Shown here: one piece after another, positions 31,949 to 42,596 of the stretch | How the letters are laid out: every line of letters begins with the position of its first letter | Position numbering within the stretch: position 1 is the stretch's first letter | Assembly (NCBI GenBank): GCA_043228905.1 | Contig: JBHGNT010000015.1 | Location: 15,500,001 to 15,564,000, forward strand | Source of the DNA: Azolla caroliniana | Lineage: Eukaryota; Polypodiophyta | Length of the DNA stretch: 64,000 nt | Direction of reading: 5' to 3' | Notes under the pieces: generated by a model | Databases searched by the model: none | Told to the model about the DNA's origin: nothing | Seen by the model: only the letters and a program-made list of their open reading frames with translations | Program-made: the position numbers and the translations under genes

Positions 31949-32222
31949 GTCGGCCACAACCGAGTCTTGAATCACAGAAATGAGAATGAAACACAGAAAC
32001 GGGAAGTGAAGAGTACACAGAATATTTACGTGGAAAACCCTAATGGGAAAAACCACGGGAGCCCACAGACTCCAAACTATCCTTATATAAGAAAGGTACA
32101 AACAAAGACTCGGAGGCAACGGCCTCGAGCTCTCTATCTTCGCCAATCGGCGGTTACAACAGAGTATCGCTCTATATATATATATATATATATATATACA
32201 ATAGTTATCTCTACAACAATGT
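31949..32222 (-). repeat. Inverted LTR fragment with (TA)n
   Basis: Minus-strand partial LTR homologous to the second half of 31341-31809, so the two form a large inverted repeat with arms of about 250 bp. A TA microsatellite lies at 32173-32198. Confidence 0.7.
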
Positions 32223-32243
32223 GACAACCCCTCTCATTATCCT

Positions 32244-33593
32244 CTGAATTTGAATGGTTTATGATCATGTATGTAGAATAGAGAAATCAATAGATTGGTA
32301 CATAATACATATGCTATTCAAATCATGCTTCAATAGAATCACTTGAATCCATGTATGATGAAAACAAACATGATACACATGGGTATAGATTGATCATGTC
32401 CTTGATGAAAACAAACATGATACACTTGGGTTCCATTTCATCCTTGGCCTTGCAAATCTCATAATGAACCATTCTTTCTTTTGTTTGAAATCACAATTTT
32501 TGGATTTTGTGTATTTTTAGTTGAGAAATTGGATAAGTTTTTAACTGGAGTTCATCTTTTCTGAGGTAATTTATGATTGCAAGACTAGGATTTAGGTTTG
32601 AACACCTACTTTTGTGAGGTTTGGCTCTCAGGGTCTATCATACATTGGAATTTGAATGGTTAATGATCATGTTTGTAGAATAGAGAAATCGATAATTTGG
32701 TACATAATACATATGGTATTCAAATTATTCTTCAATAGAATCACTTGAATCTATGTCCTTGATGAAAACAAACATGATACAGACGGGTATAGGTTTTAAA
32801 CTGATATGTTCAATATTCATGCCCTTAGGCTTCAGTGTTTAAAATGCCCTGAAATTGGAATACCAAATTAACTATTCTCTCATGGTTTTGACCTCACAAT
32901 GCTATGGAAAATGGTCATGGTCTTCACTTTTAGTGTTTCAAATACCTTGAAATTCTAATGGCCAATGCTTTTGCTATTATGGTTAGTGTTAAAAAGACCT
33001 TGAAATTTGAATGTTCAATGGTTATGATATTGGGGTTTAGGGTTGAAATATAGTGTGGTTATGTTTCTAAACTCTCCAGGTCTATCATACTTTGCAATTT
33101 GAATGGTTAATGATCATGTATGTAGAATAGAGATTTATCAATAGATTGGTACATAATAAATATGCTATTCAAATCATTCTTAATTAGATTCACTTGAATC
33201 CATGTACTTGACGAAAACAAACATGATACACATGGGTATAGGTTTTAAACTGATATGTTCAATATTCATGCCCTTAGGCTTCAATGTTTAAAATGCCTTG
33301 AAATTTGAATACCAAAATATCCATTCTCTCATGGCTTTGGCCTCACAATGCTATGGCAAATGGTCATGGTCTTCACTTTTAGTGTTTAAAATACCTTGAA
33401 ATTCTAATAGCCAATGTTTTTGCTCTTATGATTATTGTTAAAAAGAGCTTGAAATTTGAATGTTCAATGGTTATGATATTGGGGTTTAGGTTGAAATATA
33501 GTGTGGTTATGTTTCTATGTTCTCAGGGTCTATCATACTTTGGAATTTGAATGGTTAATGATCATGTCTATTGAATAAAGATTTATCAATGTC
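32244..33593. repeat. AT-rich tandem satellite, about 447-bp period
   Basis: Units start at 32634, 33081 and 33529 with TCTATCATAC, giving periods of 447 and 448. The first part (32244-32630) is a shortened, diverged unit and the last is cut at about 33593. Each unit carries recurring phrases such as GAATTTGAATGGTTAATGAT and GGGTTTAGG. No open frame or known element is visible. It abuts Copia F coding sequence with no LTR between. Confidence 0.85.
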
Positions 33594-35657
33594 AGCACAC
33601 GAGCTGTATTTCGAGCGGAAGCCGAATTTAAGACACCTTAGGGTATTCAATAGCATAGCCTTTATGCATGTACCGAATGACAAGTGGAGAAAGTTGGAAT
33701 CGAATTCGGAGAACTGCATACTAGTCGGCCACTCTCATGAGAAGAAGGGGTATATATGTGCAACAACCCCTAGAAAAAGATAGCGTGAGTTAGCCGAGAT
33801 GTCGAATTTGACGGATCGGCGTTCTAGTACAGTCAACCAACTCTAACTCCAACCACTGGATTCTGGAAGATGAGGCCAGTGAGCCCAAAACAATCTAGGC
33901 AGAAGAGGAAGAAGAGTTCGGTACTCTAGATGAGAGTCTGATTTCATTTCGGCTAAGCAGGTCGAACGAGCGACTGAATCGGAACAACCAGTCCAATGAA
34001 GAGCCGGCGAGTCGTGGAGACTCAGCCATGTTGTCCCTGCACAATGAACCGAGGAGATAATTCACGCACAAAGAGAAGGGGAAGAAGAAGATGTCAGAAT
34101 ACCACACCGGTAGAGACGAGTTGTATCGGAGCAAATCCGACTTTGGAAAGGACGAAGACGGACCTTCGGGGACAAAGTTCGAGCCGGCCAAGAGGGCCTG
34201 GAAATCGGCTAACGAGAAGTTACGTTGATCGACCCGCTAGAAGAACCCCATAAAACGGTATTGTATAATGAGTACATGGCCTACATGACGAAAGTGGCGG
34301 AAGTGCGAGTCAGAGAGCTACGTAGAAGCAGCAAAAGTCACAAATTGGCGTGTCATTATGGAGGAAGAATTGCGGGTACTCGATGCCAACGACGCATGGG
34401 ACTTGGTTGACCCTCCCCGACATTACAAACCCATCGGTTGCAAGTGGTTGTACAAGATAAAGTATAATGTTGACGGTTCCATCAACCGGTGCAAGGCCCG
34501 GTTAGTGGCAAAAGGATATGTGCAGACCCACGGAATCGATTATGATGAGACCTTCGCTCCAGTAGTGAAGATGACGACGGTTCGTGTGGTGTTGGTAGTG
34601 GTTGTGGCAAGGGGGTGGCATCTTCACCAAATGGACGTGAAGAATGTGTTTCTTCAAGGTGACCTTAAAGAACAGGTCTACATGATCCAGCCCCCCGGTT
34701 TTCAGTCGGAGATGAACAAGTCGGCAGTGTGCTGACTCTAGAAGTCACTTTACGGCCTGAAGCAAGGCCCCCATACTTGGAATTCAAAGATAACGCACTA
34801 GTTGCGTAAGATGGGGTTTGTGGCCTCTAAGTCCAACTCATCCCTGTTCATCCGGAAGGTCTTGTATGTATCTTGCTCTCTAGCTATCACCGGGGACCCG
34901 GACTCGCTGAAATCGGTCGCATGAAGTCCCAGTTGTCAGCCACATTCAAAATGAAGGACCTGGGGGACCTTCATTATTTCCTCGGGATCAAAGTGATCCA
35001 CACCCCCAACAACATATTGCTCTCACATCGACATTATGTGTTGAATATGTTGTACAAGTTTGGCATGACAGATTGCCAACTAGTCTCCACACTCCTAGAA
35101 CGGAACCTGAAGCTTCGTCCCAACTCCGTACCACCCTACAACAAGAGACGGTTCCGAAAAATTGTTGGAACCCTCATTTACTTAACAATCACCCGACCCG
35201 ACATCAGCTATTCGGTCGGAGCAATCAACCAATTTATGCAGAGGCCGACCATCGAGCACCTTCAGTGCGCGCATCGACTATTGAGGTATGTGAGCGGCAC
35301 TAAGGATCGGGGACTGTTATACCGACACGATATAACCGAAAAGCTAGTCAGTTATATAGATGTTGATTGGGCTAGTGACACGTCGGATTGTCGGTCCACT
35401 TCTAGTTTTATGTTCTCTCTCGGGAGCGCAACTGTTGCATGGAGCAGCAAAAAATAGTCGACAATGGCTCTGTCGAGCACTAAGGTTGAGTATCGAGGTG
35501 CTATCATTGCCACCTATAAAGCCATATGGCTTCGGCGGCTGCTGCAAGACCTCTGGATCAAAGTACCGACTCGAATCCTGATCTATTGCAACAACATGAG
35601 TAGCATGGAGCTAGCCAAGAACCTCGTGTTACATGTTTGGACGAAGCACATAGAAGT
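33594..35657 (+). pseudogene. Element F pol remnant (integrase end to RNase H)
   Basis: Begins abruptly in the integrase C-terminal region (SAHELYFERKPNLRHLR), so the 5' LTR, gag and most of integrase are absent here. A decayed linker (33790-34250) follows, then RT (34358-35330) with QMDVKNVFLQGDL; the YVDD region near 34880 is damaged. RNase H (35340-35657) has ALSSTKVEYRGA and stops at TKHIEV, where the LTR starts directly. The end of RNase H, the arginine-rich tail and the PPT of this lineage are missing. Multiple stops (34735, 35457 and others). Closest to C by sequence. Confidence 0.82.
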
Positions 35658-36081
35658 TGTTGAGCAAGCAAACTCAACCAGATCCGGATCGGTTGAATAA
35701 GCTAGAGCCAAATTGGTGCCCGGATGGTATCCGAAACCAAGAGCCGGATCAGACAGTCAGATCGGATTGAAACCGGTAGGCCGTTGGAGGCCTACGGATC
35801 TAGCCTAGTACGTAGGCATAGTTTTGGGAGTCAGTGTCAATCGCTCGTACCTGCCAATACTTCTGTCAGTCCTTTATGGACTTGTATAAAAGTGCTCTCT
35901 TAGCACATTATATGTACACAGAGAGGATTATTATTTTTTGAATTGAGTTTATGTTCTGTTCTCTCTCTCTGTCTCTCCCGTGTATTCTCTCTGTAAGCTC
36001 TCCATTAAACATTCTTCTCTACATTCTGTTGGTATCCGGCTGAGCTGGTTTGTCATACGCTTCCACATATTAACTTTCACA
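35658..36081 (+). repeat. Element F LTR
   Basis: 424 bp, TGTTGAGCAAGC to AACTTTCACA, of the B/C/J family. TATAAAAG lies near 35885. It is preceded by pol and followed by PBS and gag, so it is shared between two partial copies. Confidence 0.88.
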
Positions 36082-36094
36082 TGGTATCAGAGCG
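36082..36094 (+). other. Element F primer-binding site (initiator-Met tRNA)
   Basis: TGGTATCAGAGCG directly after the LTR. Confidence 0.9.
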
Positions 36095-36176
36095 CGAGGG
36101 TTGAGACTCCTTTGAAGCCGACACATGCTTTCAAAGACAAACCTTAACACCTAGTGAAGAATAGAAGAGAACCAAG

Positions 36177-36580
36177 ATGGATAGAGGTATGGCAAGTTCG
36201 CTTCCCATAAAAAGGCTCGATTGGAGCAACTATGCATCCTAGTCATATAAAATGCACCAGTACCTATTGGAGCATGGTTGCTGGAGCTATGTGGAAGGAG
36301 CGAACAATATAGCGCCAGAGCCGACACACAAGAACTTCCCGGCATGGGAACAAGGAGCGAGCAGAGTGTTGTACTGCCTCGCATCGTGTGTGCACGATCA
36401 AATGCTCGGCTACGTCAAGGATGCAAAAACACCGAAGGAGGCCTGGGAAAATCTTTTGAAGATTTTCGCCGCAAGTACCACAAGTCATAAGTTGCAGCTC
36501 CGGCAAGAGTTGAACAACATCCGGTAGAGAGATATGTCGGTTATGGAGTACACCACCAAAATAAAGGAGATTTGTGACGT
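36177..36580 (+). pseudogene. Element F gag, 5' part
   Basis: Starts MDRGMASSLP and follows the C gag closely (MHQYLLEHGCWSYVEGAN, SCVHDQMLGYVKDAKTP). In-frame stops occur near 36241 (Trp to TAG) and 36526. It is cut in the codons after EICD by element G and resumes at 42025 with ALGSINVTVDDDE. Confidence 0.88.
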
Positions 36581-37335
36581 TGTCGCGTTGTTATGCGTGT
36601 GCTTGGAGAAAGGCGGGACCACGGGGGTCTTGGACTAGGGAGTGACGGAGCGTAGGAAGTCGTGCTTCACCGTCTCCGGGGATCCCAGAAGAACACCGGA
36701 AGCGACCGGAGGGAGAGAGAGAAAGAGAGGGAGCGTGCTTAACACCGACTCACTCACACACACTTACACACACACACATGTTGACCCGCCTCACGCCCTT
36801 ATGTATAGGAAACGCAGGAAAGGGGAAACACCCGACACCAACATAGACGCGAATATACACAGACAGACGCAAATTTATATATATAAACAGAAGAATACAT
36901 TCCTGGCTTTGAGTCGGACCAAGATAGCTTGCAACAATCGTCCGCTGTCAAGCCGCCGTCGGGGAGCTCTCGGGCCCGTCGCGCCGAGCGGGGTCTTGCA
37001 CAGGAGATGAGCTGCAGCAAACCCTAAGCGAACACAAAGGGGGAGAAGAAGAAGAAACTAACTCTAAACCTAACGGTATACCCTCTAATGCAAAATGGGC
37101 AACCCTTTCACAAAGGGCGTTCCCTTCCTTTTATAGAACAAGGAAAGGGATGCGTTACAATGTGGGACAAATCCTGACTTACATGGGATCGTCTGTCCCG
37201 ACTTGACTACTCTTCGGCGCCATAAAGGCGCCCTCGATATTCACACTAAATGTACATGGGTGCATACACACGTTGCACCCCGCCGATGTAGCCAATGTTC
37301 CCGGTTTCCGCCTCTGGCCGAAATTCTTCACGACA
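36581..37335 (-). repeat. Element G 3' LTR
   Basis: 755 bp, TGTCGCGTTG to TTCACGACA (plus strand). The outer end shares GGGACCACGGGGGTCTTGGA with E. It contains CA-rich repeats near 36745-36780. Confidence 0.92.
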
Positions 37336-38702
37336 TCCGCCCACACCTAACTGCACGTCCACCGGTACGTGCCAAATCTGGTTGAAGGGTGAGAGATTTC
37401 GGCCGGCGAGAAACCGGTCTTCCGTGATCCGCATCCCGGCTCGTTGCCGATTTGATTCGTCGGCTCCGAGTCTTCCTTCGCGCTCGCCTCTCCATAGGCT
37501 CGTCGACCTGTCGATGGGTCCTCTGCCGCGATCTCCGTAGTATGCGTACTTCCGTTGGCCCTTGTTCGGCCGTATGAACGCCCTGCTTCCCGCCATATGC
37601 CCGATATCCTCTGCTTGAGGCATGCCTGTAGTGGCCCGCTTGGCCTTCGTTGATCATCCACGTCGTCCTGATTGCTGTCCCATGTCGTTTCGCGTTGCCC
37701 TCGTCCTCTCACCGCCACCTTCCTTCTCCATGGTCTTACATCGCCGCGTCGGCTCGAACCGCCATGGTCTCTGAAACGGTGTGGAGGATCCCTTCCCGGC
37801 CTTCTCCGCGCTACCTTCGAACCGCGCAACCTGTCTCCGCGCTCGCCTTTCCGCTCTGGCACCTCCATGTGCCACATACCCTCGTCCGTTGCTTGGCACT
37901 GCCTGTGTTGCACTACTCGTCGGCCCCTTTTCCGGCTAGATCGTGCCTCGCCGCTCACCCGCATACCGGTGTCCTTTGCATCCGGGGAACACCCCGTAGT
38001 AGCCCACTTGGCCCTTCCCGTCTTCGTGCTGCTACAATAGGTCCTGAGTCTTCCGCTTGCCATCGTCCCCTCACCCCACCGGCTTGTCATCCCGGCTTGC
38101 CGTGTCAGTCTTCGCTACTTCGACGGAGCTATCGAGATCTACGAAGCGAGTGTGGAGGATCCTCCTCTGGCCTCTCTTGCCATCCCCTGACTCCGACCCT
38201 GTGCAGTCCACTAGGCACTTGTCACCTCGTTCCCGGCACCTCCCTTGTGCCGTCTTTCACTTCCTTCGTTCGGCCCCGCCCGCGCCGAACACCGTCCCAT
38301 AGTCACGCTTCGATCCGGCCTGCGATGGCCATTTGCGAGACTCCTGTTCTGTTCCAGGTGTGTCCTTCCGGCCTGACACACCTCCCCGTGTTGGCCCCTA
38401 CCGGCTCCTTCCGAAACCTTGTGTCGTCGGGTCTTGTTCCCTGCCGCCACCAACCTTCTCTCTCGGTCTCATGTTGCCACGTTAGCCGATCAGCCGAGGT
38501 CTCCGGATCGGTGTGAGGGTCCCATAGGACCGGACTCCGTTTCTATGCCTGCCGTCAATCGGGTGTCTTTTGTGTAGTCGGGTCCCGTTTCCCACCGCCA
38601 CCTTCCTTCTCCCTCGGTCTTACGTTGCCACGTTGGCCGAACAGCCGGAGTCTCCGGTTAAGTGTGGGGATCCCGTAGGACCGGACTTCCTTACGCCCAT
38701 AG
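37336..38702 (-). pseudogene. Element G internal region, basic coding remnant
   Basis: On the minus strand a frame of 247 codons (38090-37347) and shorter frames encode highly basic, Arg/Gly-rich sequence with recurring short modules. No pol domain is visible. The sequence just inside the LTR (37336-37380) matches the equivalent part of E, so this is the 3' untranslated and post-gag zone of the E/G family rather than a host gene. Confidence 0.5.
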
Positions 38703-39290
38703 CCTTCGTCACCTTGCCGCCACCGTCAGTATCTTGGTCTTACATCGACCGCATTGCCGACTGCCGAAGTCTCTAGCACCGGTGTGAAGAATCCTCCGTA
38801 GGCGTTCGTCGCCTTCTCGACCCTGTCCCGGGTCGTCCTTTTCCGCATGCCGAGAGGGCGTTTTGTTCCGCACCCTCTCCCGTGGTACCGACATACCGTC
38901 TCCTCGGCCTCTCCGTAGGCCCTTTTCCTTCGTCACCTCGCCGCCACCGTCAGTATCTTGGTCTTACGTCGACCGCGTTACCAATTGCCGAAGTCTCTAG
39001 CACCGGTGTGAAGGATCCTCCGTAGGCGTTCGTCGCCTTCTCGACCCTGTCCCGGGTCGTCCTTTTCCGCATGCCGAGAGGGCGTTTTGTTCCGCACCCT
39101 CTCCCATGGTACCAACGTACCGTCTCCTCAGCCTCTCCGTAGGCCCTTTTCCTTCGTCACCTCGCCGCCACCGTCAGTATCTTGGTCTTACGTCGACCGC
39201 GTTGTCGACTGCCGAAGTCTCTAGCACCGGTGTGAAGGATCCTCCGTAGGCGTTCGTCGCCTTCTCTTCCCTAATCTCGACCTTCGCCCG
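38703..39290 (-). repeat. 224-bp tandem repeat inside element G
   Basis: Units start CCTTCGTCACC at 38703, 38927 and 39151, an exact spacing of 224 bp. The third unit diverges after about 130 bp. On the minus strand the array encodes a repeated Arg-rich peptide including ERVRNKTPSR, which also occurs near 39950. Confidence 0.85.
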
Positions 39291-40119
39291 GTCGGTCTTT
39301 CTCCCCATGTAAAAGAGGGCGGCTCGTCCCGCACCCTCTCCCGTATCGGCACCTTCATGCCGAATCCGGCCCCGATCGAACGATCCACGATCGGATTTTG
39401 CTCCATCCGCATCGGAATGCCGATCTCCTCATGTCGTGTCCCTTCTCGGCCTCCTCGCAGGCCGTTTCCTATCCGTCTTCGCTGGCATCGTGCCAGGACT
39501 CCTTGGTACCGCCATCCATCTCCTCGGTCTTACCTGGCCATACGGGCCCGAATGCCGAGTTCTCCGGAATCGAGTCCGTGGGCTTTCGTCCGCTCCTTCC
39601 CCGTATCGTCTCGCCGGTGATTCTTGGTCTATCGCCACCGCCTTCCTCCGCTTGGGACTCACGTGGGCACTCGGGCCCGACTGCCATCTTCTCGAGAGCA
39701 AATGTGGGAAGACACAAAGAATCGCCCGTCCGTTTTACGCCCTTGTCCGTAGCCACCGACTCTTCGTGGTCGGCGGTCGTCTTCTTACCGATCGCGCAAG
39801 CCCCGTCTTGGCTTGCTTCTCCAACGACCGGGGTCTCGGGCTGACATGCCCGAAACCGTTGGTCCTACCGTTCCGGTTCCGCGATCTGTATCTCGGCCTC
39901 GTCCTTGGCCGTTCTATCTCCGCAAGTCGAGAGGGCGTTTTGTTCCGCACCCTCTCCTGTGGTACTGTCGTACCGATCTTCCGCCGTCGCGTGGGGCAAG
40001 TCCGTCTTCTCAGTCCCGGCTTGCGGCCTCCGTCTTTCCTCCTCCTCGAGCATCGCCTCGAGAGCTGCGTACGCCTCCGCAATCCTGGCCCCAACGCCGA
40101 CCCTTGCCGACTTTTGACG
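39291..40119 (-). pseudogene. Element G Arg-rich post-gag region
   Basis: Continues the modular basic coding remnant, with frames such as 40094-39735 rich in RRR and RNRN runs and the ERVRNKTPSR module again. It parallels a Lys/Arg-rich, internally repeated stretch in M (61218-60160). Function unknown; perhaps an extended nucleocapsid. Confidence 0.45.
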
Positions 40120-40500
40120 TCATAACTAAAGTTTGCCCTAAGTCATATTTATACTATTATGACTTTTCGGCTATTTACAAATATAGCCACGATGGACTCT
40201 CAGAAACATATTTACAAATATGTCTCTTCATCCGGTGAGCACTCCTCACCGGGTCTGCACCATCCGGCTCTCCGTAGCCGGGTACTCTTCATCCGGTTCT
40301 CACCGGGTTTGCACCATCCGGCTCTCCGTAGCTGGGTACTCCTCATCCGATTCTCACTGGGTCTGCACCATCCGGCTCTCCGTAGCCGGGTACTCTTCAT
40401 CCGGTTCTCACTGGGTCTTCACCATCTGGCTCTCCGTATCCGGTACTCTTCATCCGGTTCTCACCGGTTCTTCACCATCCGGAGGGACCTGTTTCCTAAC
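40120..40500 (-). repeat. Copia LTR fragment with 54-bp tandem repeat inside G
   Basis: Homologous to the outer part of the A/D-lineage LTR (GTTTGCCCTAAGTCATATTT onward), ending at TTTCCTAACA. Within it, CTCTCCGTAG recurs at 40268, 40322 and 40376, with CTCTCCGTAT at 40430, a 54-bp repeat of four units. No TSD is recognisable. Confidence 0.75.
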
Positions 40501-41242
40501 AACGAGTCAGACCGACGCGAGTTCGACTCCGAGGGAAGCGGTGACGGGACTGAGAAGACTCTCTTTGCCGTTCGGCCTCTTCCCGCTGTGATGGCACGCC
40601 GTCGCGCGCCTTCCTCTTAGCCTTCTCGGCTCGCTCATCATCTAGCCGTTGGCACACCCTTCTGACCTTCGACCAGTCCTCCGTAAGCCCATTCGCTCTG
40701 TCATCGTCTTCGAGCTCAATCCCGATGGCTTCCCGTTCCGCTCGGTCGATCGACCTGACGAACAAAAGGACTTTGTCTGCCCCCACCAAACCTTGTTCCC
40801 GCTCTGGGAGCCGAGCAAGACGTCGCTCGAACTTTCGGAACGCCTTCGTCGTGCCCCGGTGGGTCTTTGCCGATGCTACCCACTGGTCGAAGTCGTGCCG
40901 TCCCCGGCTCTTCCGCCGTCCTGCGTATGCCTTCAGGAGCGCCTCTTCGAAGGCCTCCCACGAACTATGAGCCTCACGGAGCTCCTTTACTTCCGCATGC
41001 ATCCGGACAGCTACGACCCGACAGAAGAACTCCAGCCTCAACGCCTCGTCTACGCCACGCTCCTCCATTTCCGCGTTGTAGGCTTCCAAGTAAGATGGGA
41101 CTTTGTCCCCGTTGAAACGGCCGACTCTTTCGACCACTCGCTCAACCGCCTGTTGCGCTGCTTCTCGCCTCATCACCACTCGTGCTGACTCCAACACCAC
41201 TTCGGCCACCATCTCCGCAAGGTCGTCGTCTTCCGACTCCAT
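40501..41242 (-). pseudogene. Element G gag
   Basis: Starts MESEDDDLAEMV and gives about 230 codons of capsid related to E and very similar to M (GADKVLLFVRSIDRAE, IELEDDDRANGL). After residue 230 it runs into about 50 bp (40501-40552) that match the linker of Copia J (51352-51401) rather than any gag, then into the Copia LTR fragment. So the gag is C-terminally replaced, with no zinc knuckle left in frame. Confidence 0.8.
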
Positions 41243-41257
41243 CCTCCATTGCCGCCT

Positions 41258-41275
41258 TTCATGTCGGGTTCACCA
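41258..41275 (-). other. Element G primer-binding site (tRNA-Trp)
   Basis: 17 of 18 positions match E's tRNA-Trp site; 4 bp from the LTR. Confidence 0.85.
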
Positions 41276-41279
41276 AATA

Positions 41280-42024
41280 TGTCGCGTTGTTACGCGCGTG
41301 CGTGGAGAAAGGCGGGACCACGGGGGTCTTGGACTAGGGAGTGACGGAGCGTAGGAAGTCGTGCTTCACCGTTTCCGGGGATCCCAGAAGAACACCGGAA
41401 GCGACCGGAGGGAGAGAGGGAGCGCGCTTAACACCGACTCACTCACACACACTCACACACACACACATGCTGACGCGCCTCACACCCTTATGTACAGGAA
41501 ACGCTGGAAAGGGGAAACACCCGACACCAACATAGACGCGAATATACACAGACAGACGCAAATGTATATATATAAACAGAAGAATACATTCCCGGCTTCG
41601 AGCCGAACCAAGATAGCTTACAACAATCGTCCGCTGTCAAGCCGCCGTCGGGGAGCTCTCGGGCCCGTCGCGCCGAGCGGGGTCTTGCACAGGAGATGAG
41701 CTGCAGCAAACCCTAAGTGAACACGAAGGGGGAGAAGAAGAAGAAACTAACTCTAAACCTAATGGTATACCCTCTAATGCAAAATGGGCAACCCTTTCAC
41801 AAAGGGCGTTCCCTTCCTTTTATAGAACAAGGAAAGGGATGCGTTACAATGTGGGACAAATCCCGACTTACATGGGATCGTCTGTCCCGACTTGACTACT
41901 CTTCGGCGCCATAAAGGCACCCTCGATATTCACACTAAATGTACATGGGTGCGTACACACGCTGCATCCCGCCGATGTAGCCAATGTTCCCGGTTTCCGC
42001 CTCTGGCCGAAATTCTTCACGACA
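41280..42024 (-). repeat. Element G 5' LTR
   Basis: 745 bp, very similar to 36581-37335. Confidence 0.92.
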
Positions 42025-42260
42025 ACGCGCTCGGGTCCATCAATGTGACGGTGGACGATGATGAAGTGGCATAAGTCTGCCTTGGTGGTCTAGCACAATG
42101 GTACGGGCAAATTTGCACTAGGAGAAGCCACCGTCCTTCTTCAACCTACAATCGATGATGAAGGTCAAAGAAAACCACACGAGTGGGTTGAGGACCACTC
42201 AACCAGACAACCGGATGTTGTACACGGAGGCGGACCGACCGCGTGGGTGTGGAGGACGAG
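42025..42260 (+). pseudogene. Element F gag, continuation
   Basis: Resumes F's gag after G with ALGSINVTVDDDE, followed by frameshifted sequence reaching the Arg/Gly-rich segment (LYTEADRPRG). It is cut at ACGAG (42256-42260) by element I and does not resume in this window. Confidence 0.75.
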
Positions 42261-42275
42261 TGTCATGATATGGCA

Positions 42276-42330
42276 AGACTTGAACCCATGATCTTATGTT
42301 GCATGGGTCAAGCTCTTGACCATTACACTA
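42276..42330 (-). other. tRNA-like A and B boxes in I LTR (antisense)
   Basis: On the minus strand TAGTGTAATGG (42330-42320) fits the Pol III A box TRGYNNARNNG and GGTTCAAGTCT (42286-42276) fits the B box at 10 of 11 positions, 44 bp apart. No good acceptor or anticodon stem is seen, so this is a tRNA-derived module rather than a tRNA gene. Confidence 0.5.
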
Positions 42331-42389
42331 TATGTTGTAATACAAAAAATATTATTTTTATTTAAGTTTTACTATAGAAAATTGATGTA

Positions 42390-42439
42390 TATTCTAGATT
42401 TCTCTAGAACATCCTAGAAACTTCAGGAGTACTCTGGAG
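42390..42439 (+). promoter_or_regulatory. Heat-shock-element-like pentamer array
   Basis: Ten consecutive 5-bp units read TTC, GAT, CTC, GAA, TCC, GAA, TTC, GAG, CTC, GAG at their last three positions, i.e. alternating GAR and YTC as in heat-shock elements. The array ends 5 bp before the TATA box. The 3' LTR copy (48147-48196) keeps the phase, with TTC restored at the fifth unit. Confidence 0.6.
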
Positions 42440-42444
42440 AACAC

Positions 42445-42453
42445 TATAAAAGG
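42445..42453 (+). promoter_or_regulatory. Element I TATA box
   Basis: TATAAAAGG, conserved in the 3' LTR at 48202-48210. The expected transcript start is about 30 bp downstream. Confidence 0.8.
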
Positions 42454-42562
42454 AGGCAGAAGGCATTATTTTGAACCAAATCGGTTCAACACCAGTCTTA
42501 AGCATCCTAGCTACTATTGTATATTCTCTTAACATAACATATATCTTTTGTTATCATTATTA

Positions 42563-42596
<34 letters not shown>

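Larger units (their letters stand above)
36581..42024 (-). mobile_element. Element G: gag-only LTR element (TR-GAG type)
   Basis: LTRs of 755 and 745 bp surround about 3.9 kb with an E-type gag but no protease, RT, RNase H or integrase that I can find. The PBS matches tRNA-Trp at 17 of 18 positions. Flanks are ACGT (36577-36580) and ACGC (42025-42028), a 4-bp TSD with one change. The layout fits terminal-repeat retrotransposons with a gag domain that depend on an autonomous partner. E is the obvious candidate. Confidence 0.88.

Noticed and set aside
31341-32222. DNA transposon with long terminal inverted repeats
   Set aside because: The arms are LTR sequences of the A/D Copia lineage in opposite orientation; one has its own ends, and no transposase is present.
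37650-38516. 288-codon plus-strand frame in element G
   Set aside because: Lies antisense to G's basic internal region and reflects its composition; no motif.
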